Assembly (NCBI GenBank): GCA_000499405.2
Contig: HG738138.1
Span: 5,454,888 to 5,518,887 of the forward strand
Reading direction: 5' to 3'
Origin: Onchocerca volvulus
Lineage: Eukaryota; Nematoda; Chromadorea; Rhabditida; Onchocercidae
DNA length: 64,000 bases
The notes under the pieces were generated by a model that was given only the letters and a program-made list of their open reading frames with translations, was not told where the DNA came from and searched no databases. The position numbers and the translations under genes are program-made. How positions within the stretch are numbered: position 1 is the first letter of the stretch; every line of letters begins with the position of its first letter. Below, in pieces: positions 35,826 through 46,475 of this stretch.

Positions 35826-38800
35826 CTAAAACTCATCAAAAGAATCGAGATATTCACAGACATCATCAAAACACATAGTAATAATTTCATCGGTAGCTAC
35901 TAACCTAGCAATAACCATATGCTTTTTCTTATCTCTTGCTTCTAACACCGCAATATTTCCGCGAAGTGGACCATTTACAATCATCAACCTTTTGCCCCTC
36001 ACTTTTGGAATGACTGTTTCTAGCCAATGTTCATTGATTTCTAAAAATACATTAGCATCAACATTTACTAAAAATAAGAAGATGAAAAGTGAAAGCATCT
36101 GTAGTTAAGAGATCTGAAAATAATAACTTACGGAAATACTTATTTCCAGAAGAGTCTTCCACAGTGCAGTTTTCACGATCGGCTGCATCCAGAATCCGAA
36201 CCTTCTCATTATAAAGTTTTCCGTTCTGAAAGTATACGAATCTTTAAATTCTTAATATCTTTAAGAGAACATTACCAAAACAATGAATAACAGTTATAAA
36301 CACATAGGCCTAAAAGACTGTTCATGAGCTCAAGATAAATCAGTTAGATTATATCGATTTCGGTATATTCGCTGAAGCAGCGACTTCAGAAAAAAAAAAA
36401 ACTCCATCGAAAGAAACATGAAAATAACCTTGAACTTCTTGTCGATGAATCGTACTTTCAGTTCTGGTCGTGCCCACATAACTTTTCTGTTTGATTCGAC
36501 AATAATTTTTGATTTCTGCTTCTTGTAATTCTTTTCCTGTGATATTCTGACTTCATTATCCTTTTCTTTGATTTTAGAATCTGAATATTTGCCATCGTCA
36601 TGATAATGATCTAATTCAAAACATATGACTAGCAAATTTCAAAAATAAAAACAAAACATAAAAATAAAGAAAAAAGATACAAAATAGACACATCCATCAT
36701 AATTCGTTTCAAGAAGTCCATTAACTAACAGTATTTTCGGTTTGAAAAGGGAATATAATGAATACCTAACAGAGAGACAAGTTAGTATGTGCAATAAACA
36801 GAGTACTGGAAATAATAACTCTGAAGTCTCCCAAATTTGCTTTACTAAGATATCAGTACGTGAAAAAGTTGCGATATCGACTTCAAATAGCACATAATCA
36901 TCAAATCGTGTGATACTACAATCTCGAAGTTAAAAGTAATAGTTGAATATAATGAGGTTGACCGAACAAATATTTATACTGCAGCAATGCAGTTTACATA
37001 TTTCTCCAGTAAACTTTTTTGACGAGTATTATCTTACTTTTCTAACCAACTAAATAATATAATAATGCAAAGTTTTATCCATCAAGCGCACAAAAAGATA
37101 TAGACACTCTTCATTAATTCTGAATTTCTGATTACATTAAGACTTTAAACTGAAATACTACCTATACTTTTGCCTTTTCGTCCATACTCCTCAGCAGTGA
37201 CCAAAATTAGCGCATAGTGACTAACGCGAACATTTTTGCCATTCAAAGCTAGCTGAACAATAACACTTGCGTTATCTTCATCGAAACTCTCTATTCTTCC
37301 GTACAAATTCCTGCAAATAATTTTCACATGTTCTTTTCAAAAATGATAACAATAAAAACAACATAAATGTATTATAAAATAAAATTATTATTAACAAACA
37401 ACAAAATCAAATCAATAACAGTACAAAACAGTCAAATGCATTAGTAATTCGGCTGTTCCCGCGTAAACTGTTTCAAAGCAATCTAAACCAATCTTTCGTA
37501 ATCTTCCTTCTTGAATACCGTAGAAAATGAAGAAACACAAAAAATTAGTGGCGTGAAATTTAAAGTAATCCTGTTGTTTATAGAGTAACAAATTTGATGC
37601 ACCATTCCAATTTTCTTTCAGGGAACAAACCAGACAGCTTTTCTTCCATAAAAATTATTACCTATATATTCCTCCTGTGATTTTCACGAACGATGCTTTT
37701 TTTAAACCATTCAATTTTCCTGTATCTAAATCCAAGCTTTTATCAGTCGATCTTGACACAATAGCGGCACCTAATCCTAGTCCTTTTGGTCTTCTGGATG
37801 AGATTCGCAGAGGTACAACCCTGAAAATTAAAAGAAGAGTAATAGGAAAGTATGTTAACAACAGAATGTAATTAGAAAGTAACATTACTTAGTAAAATCT
37901 CAGCACAATTTTATTCTCTGAAATTTCCAATAATTAAAAATTACCATCTCTGAAAGTCATTGTTTTAATAAAATGAACTCTCGAAATACAATGAATTTTC
38001 CTAAGACAAAGTTACACAAAACCAAATACAATTCATATCCTAGTTTATCAACTCAAAAGTTGTAAACTCACTTCTTGTTTGTTTTACCAATTCCTTCACC
38101 TTCGTGCCAACCACATCCTCTTAGTACTGCGAGACCAAACATTTCTATTGGTACTGAATCATAATCGGCATCCACACTGCCAACAGGCTTATTGATCTGA
38201 TCGTCAACTTCATCTGCGCTCTGCAAAAATACTCATAGAGAAAACAGAAGAAGGAATATTTAATAAAAGCGAATTGCATAAAGCGTGATTCAATTCATTA
38301 AAAACGACACGAAATATAATTAAATTAAAAGCAAACTACCTTCTGAGTAGATGACAAAGCAGCCTCAGTAAGTAGTTCCAGCTTTGCTAGCTCTTCCCCA
38401 TTTAATTTGCCCTCGCTCTTCATCTGTAATAATCGCTCAATCCTCCAATCTTTTTGCCTTACCATAGGTATGATCAAATTGCTTTTCGACTTTTGTATTT
38501 CGTCTGACCTGAAAATAAAGGCCTTGAAGGGAAAGACGAACAAGCATGATAAATTGTTCTTATTTCAACATCAGAAATTCTGAAAGTGAACGGTGATATG
38601 TTAGTACTTTTTGATTTAAAAATCTCTGACTGATTCGAAGCTAATTCAATTCGAAAACACTTACGGAAATGATATAAGTATTGAAAGATGAAGTTAAGTA
38701 CGAGGAACAGTATTTATCCATAATTATTTGCTCAAATCGTACCGCTATAGAAACAAAATAGACCAGTATCAGAAATTATTAGAAATGAAAATTAACATAC

Positions 38801-39042
38801 TCAATCATTTGTCCGTTTTTTATAAGTGTAAGCCGTTGTCGTTTACTTTCATTTACAGCACTTTCCATATCATCATCACTTCCATTATTTTCAGTTCGTA
38901 AGATATTATTGTTCGATACTGATACCACATTCCTTTTCAGGGTGGATAATGTGAATTTCACATCAGAAGATTTTTGATCTGACGTATCTTTAGAAGCATC
39001 CAATATACCAGATGAACAGGAATGTTTAGATGTAGATGCCAT
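35826..39042 (-). CDS. GPKOW-like splicing factor (G-patch and KOW domains)
   Basis: Homologue of GPKOW (yeast Spp2 / plant MOS2 family), a spliceosome protein that works with the DEAH helicase DHX16/Prp2. Exons in transcript order: 39042-38801, 38508-38340, 38220-38072, 37820-37662, 37310-37162, 36628-36429, 36225-36132, 36067-35826; 467 residues, all phases consistent. N-terminal NGQMIE and NLIIPM blocks match the conserved IP.IQ-type elements. The G-patch at about 166-210 reads FGLAVLRGCGWHEGEGIG, then RRPKGLGLGA. The first KOW (about 230-285) has GGIYRNLYGRIESFDEDN and VRVSHYALI. A linker with WARPELKVRFIDKKF precedes the second KOW and the end of the protein (GPLRGNIAVLEARDKKK, DDVCEYLDSFDEF). 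An acceptor-like TTTTAG ends at 39,057, 14 bp before the ATG. Part of this gene is duplicated in inverted orientation at 34,219-34,987. Confidence 0.92.
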
Positions 39043-40714
39043 TTGTGTATTGGATACTAAAACAACAATTATTAATTTTTGAGCCTAACGACGATAACTT
39101 AAGATCAAAGAAGGTGACATAAGAGAAAAGAAGAAATGCTTGCAAAATTATTTGCAGAAGAGTTTAGAAAACTGTGGAAGTACACTATCATATATATGTG
39201 AATTTCCAACACATCCTGAGTCTAATAAATGTCCCGATTCTAGATGAACTAGCTCCTCGATCCGGGATGTATTCATTCCTTGGGTTATCACCAAAGATTA
39301 GATGACAGTAAAAAAAATTGGGTTGAAACCCCTAGAAATACATACATGTCTAAATTTGACCTCAAAACTAAAACTTCAGCCCACCACCTTTCTTTCTACA
39401 ACATCTCGAACAGCCTATCCGTGCCTACTTACCCAACCCACAGAACAAAAAACAGGAATTAACACACCAGTTTATTAGACAAACCGTCCGATGCGCTGCG
39501 AAATGGCGTTGAAGCACTTTGATGAAGAAGCAATATGAAAATGTTTTGTACCACGGCAAATATGCTTAGGGATAGTGACAACCAGTTGATTGAGGTTGGG
39601 TCATGTTCGCTGTTTTAGATGCTTCCTGGAGTGTTTTATATCATGACAGTTCGATTGATTAAGATTGGGTCACGTTTGTTGCTTTAAACATTTTCGTACT
39701 CAAAGATATTCCTTTATCCCAAAATTCTTTAGTCTAGCGGACATGCTATGTCATGTTATATGTCAGCAATGTCAGTTATTAGCTGGAGAACTAAAAATAT
39801 CGGATGACAACCGATATCTCGGATTATCACACCTTAGTCTCAGTTATGGAGTTGTCGGTTGAAAACATATCCTGTCTTCAAGAATTCTACAAGGTTGGGA
39901 GAAGAAAGTTAATTAATTACATCTACCCTTTCTCATTTGCCATCACTAGAATCGCCCATTTCCAGAACGACAACGTTGCAGCGGTCGTATCTGCTCCAAC
40001 CCTTGTTCTTAGTATAACTTTGTTGCGACGCGTCTGGAAACGGAACTGAGTGATTTAAACGTAACTTTTCTGAATTTGGTTTCGTAATAGACCGATTGGT
40101 GTATTGGTGTTTTACGGATAATGGATTCAACTCTTAGTGTGATTGTTCGTTCTCGTGATAGGCTTGATGGTTGTTGTCTTCTTTGAGTTTAACTTCTAAG
40201 TTTAATTCCAGGTTTTTACTTCTTTTATGTGTAAGTGAAGAGAAGTATAGTGTTGTAAGTAGTTGGTATTCAGCGTATTTTTGAAATATTTTTCCTCATA
40301 CTCATGTTATCTTTCAAACATTAATTAAAAATGGGGACTAGTTCAGCTAACTTTGTTGTGAGCTTCGATTTATTCATTTTAATCCATTCACTGACTTTAT
40401 TGGTCAAAACTCGACTTGCCTTTTCAGTCTTCTTAAAATTAGTGGAGTTATATCGCTCAATACTTCGATACTATCACTCGTTTCATCCCCTCCCAACCAA
40501 GTAAGATTATTTTGTCGATAACTGAACACCATACTAAGATAAGATTATAAGTTCATAAAATAATAGTTATTTTCATGTTTCTCAATAGCATATCGTAAAA
40601 ATTGTGTATTGTCTTTGGAATAATTTACCTTTTAAATGTTAAAATGACTTGAATAATTTTTCAGAGATCTAAATTACTGATCCATAAGCAGTAAGTTCCA
40701 AAACAGTCTGTGAA
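39043..40714. promoter_or_regulatory. divergent intergenic region GPKOW / eIF1A
   Basis: Head-to-head spacer of 1.67 kb, so it should contain both promoters. A degenerate 69-bp tandem pair (39,586-39,723) lies within it. An acceptor-like AATTTTTCAG ends at 40,664, 50 bp before the eIF1A ATG. No core promoter element was assigned. Confidence 0.5.
39586..39723. repeat. degenerate 69-bp direct repeat, two units
   Basis: Units starting at 39,586 and 39,655 share TTGATTGAGGTTGGGTCATG / TTGATTAAGATTGGGTCACG, followed by similar TTGCTGTTTTAGATG / TTGCTTTAAACAT segments. The similarity fades towards the end of each unit. Confidence 0.6.
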
Positions 40715-41915
40715 ATGCCGAAAAATAAGGGAAAGGGTGGTAAAAATCGTCGGAGAGGTAAAAACGAGAATGATATAATGAAAAGAGAATTAATATACAA
40801 AGAGCCTGGACAAGGTTTGTTTTTCCTCGGAGTATAAAATATTCTATTGATATTATTGTTCTGTAAAATATTAAAGATTAAACTTGTTTTATGGAGGTTT
40901 ATGTTACGAAATTAATGCTACTGTATGATTAAAATTTATGGGTCGTCTAATTTTTTTTTCAAAACTTCTCTGCTGAACAGTCATATTTGCAAATCTCGAA
41001 ACTTTTCTCTTCATTTGAAGCTTTAGAATCATTCGATTTGAATATTTTATTTTCTAGTTAAATCTTCATGTTAGCTTTAACCAGCTGACTGGAACTATTA
41101 AGTTTGGAGAAGAAGCAGTTATGAAATTATGATGTTGAATTTATTAAAATCTGCTCATTTTAAGCTATCTTAGATATCAGTATATTTTGCAGAATATGCA
41201 CAGGTAATTAAAATGCTCGGTAACGGTCGGTTAAATGCAAACTGTTTTGATGGTAAACCTCGCTTATGTCATATTCGAGGGAAATTACGTAAAAAAGTAT
41301 GGATTAACACCGGTGATATTATATTAATTGGTCTTAGAGATTATCAAGACGATAAGGTAATTCATTTGCAATCTTCTCAGTTAAGTGTTACTTGTTTTTG
41401 AAATTGCACTGAAAAACATGCAAAGCATATATCTTTCTTGCATGCTCTTTATTTTTATCCTAGATTAATTATGTTTGAAACACGTGCGTTTTTATCAAAT
41501 ACATATATTATAGGCTGATGTTATTTTGAAATATAATCCTGATGAAGCCAGGAATTTAAAAGCGTGTGGACAATTACCCGAAAATGCGAAACTGAACGAA
41601 GGTGGTGATGATCTCGATGAGGGCGGAGTTGAATTCGGTACGTTCCTTCCTTTTCATTGGTAAGATTGTTCACCAGACTCTTATTTCTATTGTCTCATTA
41701 TTTCAGCTGATACGGGTGCTTTGTCTGATGAAGACAATGAAGGTTCTGGCAATGAGGACCTTCCATCAATTGGATCTGATTCCGATGAAGATGAAGACGA
41801 AGAAGAGGAAGAAACCGAAGATAGTGATGATGAAAGAATAACAGAAGAGCGACTGGCTAGAACTTATGTTAAGCCAGGAGCAAGAGATCGTCCCCAAAAA
41901 AAGAATAAATGGTAA
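40715..41915 (+). CDS. translation initiation factor eIF1A
   Basis: eIF1A binds the 40S A site and promotes scanning and start-codon selection. Exons 40715-40814, 41193-41356, 41514-41637, 41707-41915; 198 residues. The basic N-terminal tail ([19 protein letters not shown]) and OB fold ([59 protein letters not shown]) are nearly canonical. After about residue 112 the protein is longer than the 144-residue human factor: an acidic Asp/Glu/Ser run (about 133-172) is followed by a basic end ([19 protein letters not shown]). The C-terminal DIDDI-type motif, which contacts eIF5B in yeast and human, is not at the end. Phases agree across all introns. Confidence 0.95.
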
Positions 41916-42788
41916 TGGAAACTATCATTATCAGCTACATTACATTTTGCCATGTTCTGAATTTGTAGACCGCAATTTTTTTTTTTTTTCATTTGTTATC
42001 CATCATATTGAATTTTCTCTCTAAGTTTCAATTGTAATTGCACTATACTTGAAGAAATATATTTCCTAATCCTTTGAATTCTGTTTTTATTTTGTTTATT
42101 CTTCTACACTTATATATTAATAGTCTTGAAATTTATTAGCATTCACGATATTTTGTGATAATTAATGTATTTTGATGGATGGCTCATTATTTATTTGTTT
42201 TTTTTTTTTTTTTGATTCGATGAGTCTCTTTCTTTAAAACTTGCGTTTTAGATGGAAAAGTTCAAGGTTCTCAAGGTATACCAGTTAGAGTATAAATTGA
42301 ATTTGATTATTTTCGAGAGAGCTGATGAGATCCGACTGTTATTTGCAACTTTTTATTCACGTTTTACTTGTGTGAAAAAAATCACTTATATGCATCAACT
42401 GCAGGTGTCTTGTACTATTCTTTTTTTATAACTAGATTTGAAAACTTCTCGAACTCACAGAGCAATGATATGAACTTTCTGATACTTGCATCTGCACCAC
42501 TAACTTTCCAAGTCGTATTGATAAACTTTTTTTTTCATTTATTTTTCCTGCATAACTAAATATCATGGCACGAGAAATTATCTGTCGGAAGAAGGACTTA
42601 AAACTTATAGGTGACTGGTCTTTAAAGCAATAAAAGGATTTGAAACTAAAAATAGTCCAATCATAATACCTAGAAAGGGAATTTGATGTGTTTAGCAACA
42701 TATTATATGACAAACAGAAAATAAACAACCGAAGATTTGCGATCACCTTGAAAAAAGAAGAATTGGAAATGTAAGTAGTAAGCAAGGA
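41916..42788. other. eIF1A 3' flank, no confident gene
   Basis: It contains T runs (about 41,979-41,991 and 42,199-42,215). The minus-strand frame 42,432-42,785 is open and continues, after one stop, the frame of the FLYWCH-like fragment to its right. It shows no recognisable domain. Confidence 0.5.
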
Positions 42789-43118
42789 TTAATTCATGCG
42801 AACCTCATCAACAAGTGATTTCAAATTATCTGTGCAGATTGCTGGCGTATCTCTTAACACGGGTTTAGTTGTAAGGTAAACAAAAGTTCGTAAAGGGGAG
42901 ATCCGCGAAGTTCTTACTTCACATTGAATAATCAGGCTAGTTTTTTCCAAAGAATGGACCTGATATTTATATTTTCGATCATGCAATACAGTAACCTTAC
43001 CTAAATAGGATTGATCTTTATTGTTACTTCTAATCAAAAACAAAAAATTACTTTTTATATTGCCAATTAAATGATGCAAGCTTCGATACGATTTGCAATG
43101 TTTCAAACATTTTGACAT
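42789..43118 (-). pseudogene. possible decayed FLYWCH-like domain fragment
   Basis: A frame of 109 codons whose middle and end resemble a FLYWCH zinc-finger module of the kind linked to MULE-type transposases: VLHDRKYKYQVHSLEKTS, then IIQCEVR, then VLRDTPAICTDNLKSLVDEV, where a typical module has W.C, C.A and TPHNH. Here the tryptophan, at least one cysteine and the final histidines are replaced, so zinc binding looks lost. No start or splice context was found, and the frame continues past a single stop for another 117 codons. This is a weak, motif-level resemblance from memory. Confidence 0.3.
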
Positions 43119-44933
43119 TGAAATTTCTGGAATTTTTTTAAAATCATCAGTGTAATCATGATTGTGCAGCTCTTCCTACGATGATGGGAAAATATCAGCA
43201 GAAATTGGAATCACTGTTATATGGGCCTAACCAAAGTTATTTAATTACACTACTTCTACAAGATGTATCTTCATTTGTTGATCATTATGATACTCGAAAA
43301 AGTTTCTTAACCAATCATCTAAAGTTATATCAAAATTTCATTTATTCTAGTTTTATTCAGCAAGTTTGGCATCAATAAAAATTAGGCAATGAATTCGAAG
43401 AAACAGCTGGATTGATGAAGCGCTGCTAGGGCTTTCAAATCATTCATATTGTTAGTCATAAAACAGCTGTTGCTTCAAAGATTTATAAAAAAAAAACATT
43501 GGGATAGCATGTTGTGAGTGCAAAAATTGCCTCTACCCTGGAATTCGGCCTCCATTTTACCTCTTTCCTTTCTTATTTGAAATGAAATAGATCATGAATA
43601 GCTTTAAGATCTTCACATTGGAAAAGGAAATGGAAATTCACAATTTTTCCGGACTTTCAATTTAAGCTTTTTTAAAAATATATCATATCCTCAAATATTT
43701 ACGGAGATTTTCATTATGAATAAAAGTTGTTCCAAGAATTGAAAGAAATGGGACACTAGTCCATAGCAACACTTGTAGTTCCATTTCTAGAAATAGGAGC
43801 TTTGCCTTCGAACCCAATTAATTGGCTGCCCTTTTGTTTTCCTTTCAAAATTCAACTTGCTAAACTGAAAAGGTTCGTCAAATATTGCTAAGTAATTACG
43901 CATTTTCAGTACCAATATAACTTTTTATATAAGCAATGTGTCATGAAAAAAATGCGCGATAACATGGAAATAGATTTCATTCATCTTTGATTATTGCGAA
44001 AGTTCACTGATTGCTTCATTTATTTTTGCACTTCTTTGAAATTCTTGCTTAATATCACCGTAGTTGTTATGCCTACCTAATAATTAAATTTCATGCTTAT
44101 TATCTTCATTATCAAAATTGCATATAACGATTGTGTGAAATTATCTTACGAAAACCATTTGAATTTTATCGTGGAATAGCATATTTCCCCTAAAGTTTAA
44201 AGTCCGTAACAACGAAATCTCTTGCAATATTTAACATTTGAATTCAATCGGAAGATTTTTCGATTGCTCATTTGTTGTTTGATAATTTTTGCAATGAAAA
44301 TTACAGTCCATAATCCATAGCTTAAAAGAATTTGTTGAAGCTATCCAATTCATTGATTGTCTCCCAACCATCTAACTATTACTATTTCGATACTACGATG
44401 AATTGTTCTAATTGGATATTGTAGGAAACAATAACTGTTTAATTCAAAAGTTCGAAATCTTTTCCTTTCACATATTTAAAGATAAAGATTGACTTGTGAG
44501 AATATAATTCAATATTATTTCAAAATTTTTTTTGCTTTTGGTCATTTTTAATCTCGAATAATTATATATCATTCATTATATGTCTCCAAATATTCTCCCG
44601 CAGTGATTAAATATAATTTTTATTCCTTTTTTTTTATTAAATAGTTTTTTTATAATTTAAATATGCATGAAAATACAAGTAAAAATAGGATCGGTAAGAG
44701 AAGTAGTATTGGGAGAGGTTTTATATGAACCATAGAGCTAGAAAGATGACAATTGTGAATTTCTGTCATTGCTGTGCACAATGACTTATCTTTTTCAACT
44801 TTGTATCTTTGGATCTTACAGTTTTTCGTGACATTTCCATTTGGTTCTGTTCTCATTTAAATACTTCTCTTTTTTATTATTTTTCTATTTTTTTATTTTT
44901 AAAATTGAGATAAAAGGAAACAATTTTTTCTAG
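43119..44933. other. no confident gene; possible upstream exons of next gene
   Basis: A plus-strand frame at 43,181-43,378 starts with ATG ATG and reads MMGKYQQKLESLLYGPNQ. It could be an upstream exon of the gene ending at 45,180, but no convincing donor links them. The rest is AT-rich and featureless. Confidence 0.35.
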
Positions 44934-45180
44934 CTTCAGGCACAAGCTGCCATATTAGATGTTTTGTTGAAACGTCAACAAAATATGACAAAAGAATTTT
45001 GTGCAACAATATTGAAAAGGCAGCATGATAAAGCCAGGCAAGCCATGTATGTCATATTTTTTCGTCATCCTAATCTCCTTCACTGCCATATTCTTGGCAC
45101 TTTTGTGGCTTCTTGCAGTAAGCCATCAACGACAGGAACGCGAACATTTGTTCCGGAATAGCAGTCAACAACTGGCATAA
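44934..45180 (+). CDS. 3' exons of an unrecognised coiled-coil-like protein
   Basis: An exon from 44,934 or 44,940 (acceptors TTCTAG and CTTCAG) to 45,046 ends at a strong GTATGT donor in phase 2. It codes a Gln/Lys/Arg-rich, heptad-compatible helix: AQAAILDVLLKRQQN, then CATILKRQHDKARQA. The last exon begins at 45,119 (CTTGCAG, ending at a stop at 45,161) or at 45,124 (ending at a stop at 45,180 and continuing a helical HQRQEREHLFRNSSQQLA). Upstream exons were not found, so start and identity are unknown. Composition resembles C-terminal helices of Myb/SANT-type DNA-binding proteins, but that is only an impression. Confidence 0.4.
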
Positions 45181-45685
45181 CTACTGATCTTCATTTAGCT
45201 ATGTAAGCATTTAACTTTTACTTCATCATTATTTTATTTTTTCTTTGTCCTTTTTTCTCAGAATCAGACTAAAATATCAACGAAGTTAGAGGATTCTGAA
45301 CTAACGGAAGAATCAATACTTATAATCCTTCCGATGATTTTCCTCGTTCACTTATTTTGTTTGTAAGATACAATCAAGCTCATATTAGGATTCATATTTA
45401 TTTAGTGAAGGCACTTGGTAAAGTTAGTGTTTGCTGATTGCTGAACAGAAACTTATTAGCGATACAAAATGGAATAATCACTTTATCACTTATCAACATG
45501 CATTTTGTGATATTAGTCGACCAGCAAATCAATTCAATGAAGATCGGCCATTCTATGCGTATACGTTATATTCCATCTCTCTTTAATTGTATATAATATT
45601 TTGAAAATTTAGTATTTTGATATAATTCTTGTAATATATTACACAATTAACATTAATGCGGGTGATTCGATTTCATTTCTTAATG

Positions 45686-45708
45686 ATATATATATATATA
45701 TATATATA
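45686..45708. repeat. TA dinucleotide microsatellite
   Basis: Uninterrupted alternating AT/TA run of 23 bases. Confidence 0.95.
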
Positions 45709-46274
45709 AATATTCTATAATTGATGACTAATAAGATCGATCTTGTTTCACAATAATTCTAAAATATTTTTGAACTTAAAATGTACTTCTATCTTGAGCG
45801 TTTGATTTCAAAATATTTATTTTAGCATCATAACCTTGCATTGCTGTTAGAGATTTTTTGAAAGTTGCCGAAATCTTCATCACATTGTTTGTGCTATCGA
45901 AAAATCTTGATTGTCATTTGTTTTTAAATTCTTTCTGAGATCAATCTTTTGAGTGTGTTATAATATATGAAATGTTTATCTTAAATCTGCTCAGCGCCTG
46001 TGCTATACTTTGTAAGATCTATTATTTTCACAACTTTGATTTTTTTTTTTTCACTGGAAAAATTATTTATTAGAAAATTTTCTTGGAGAAATCAATCTAT
46101 TGAATAAGTTAAATTCAGTTAGACAACTGTTGTTGTTCAGAAAGTTGTTCCTTCACTTCAGATGATTTTTGTACTGATTACTAATGCGATCGATCGCATT
46201 CATCTAACATTGATTGTGTTGCATTGGAAGGTGCTGGAATAACAATTATTCATAGATTCCATCTCGAAGTCTGT

Positions 46275-46475
46275 TCATTTACGAAATGATACATTCTTAA
46301 ATGGAGATTTCATATCAAGTACTGAGTGAGCATCCCGAATATGCCAATTTCGCTTCACTATTTCAATAATACAATTTCGGTTCTTGTCCCACAGATCCAA
46401 CGTTAAATTTGGAAACTGTGAAATGGGACTGCTGACATTTTGCAACAATTGCAAGCAGGAGATAGATTTACTCAT
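46275..46475 (-). CDS. small open frame, possibly coding (66 codons)
   Basis: ATG-initiated frame with balanced composition in otherwise AT-rich DNA (MSKSISCLQLLQNVSS, then LTLDLWDKNRNCIIEIVKRN, WHIRDAHSVLDM). It has no signal peptide, recognised domain or splice partner. It could be a small gene, an exon or chance. Confidence 0.2.
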   Translation of the reverse strand: MSKSISCLQLLQNVSSPISQFPNLTLDLWDKNRNCIIEIVKRNWHIRDAHSVLDMKSPFKNVSFRK

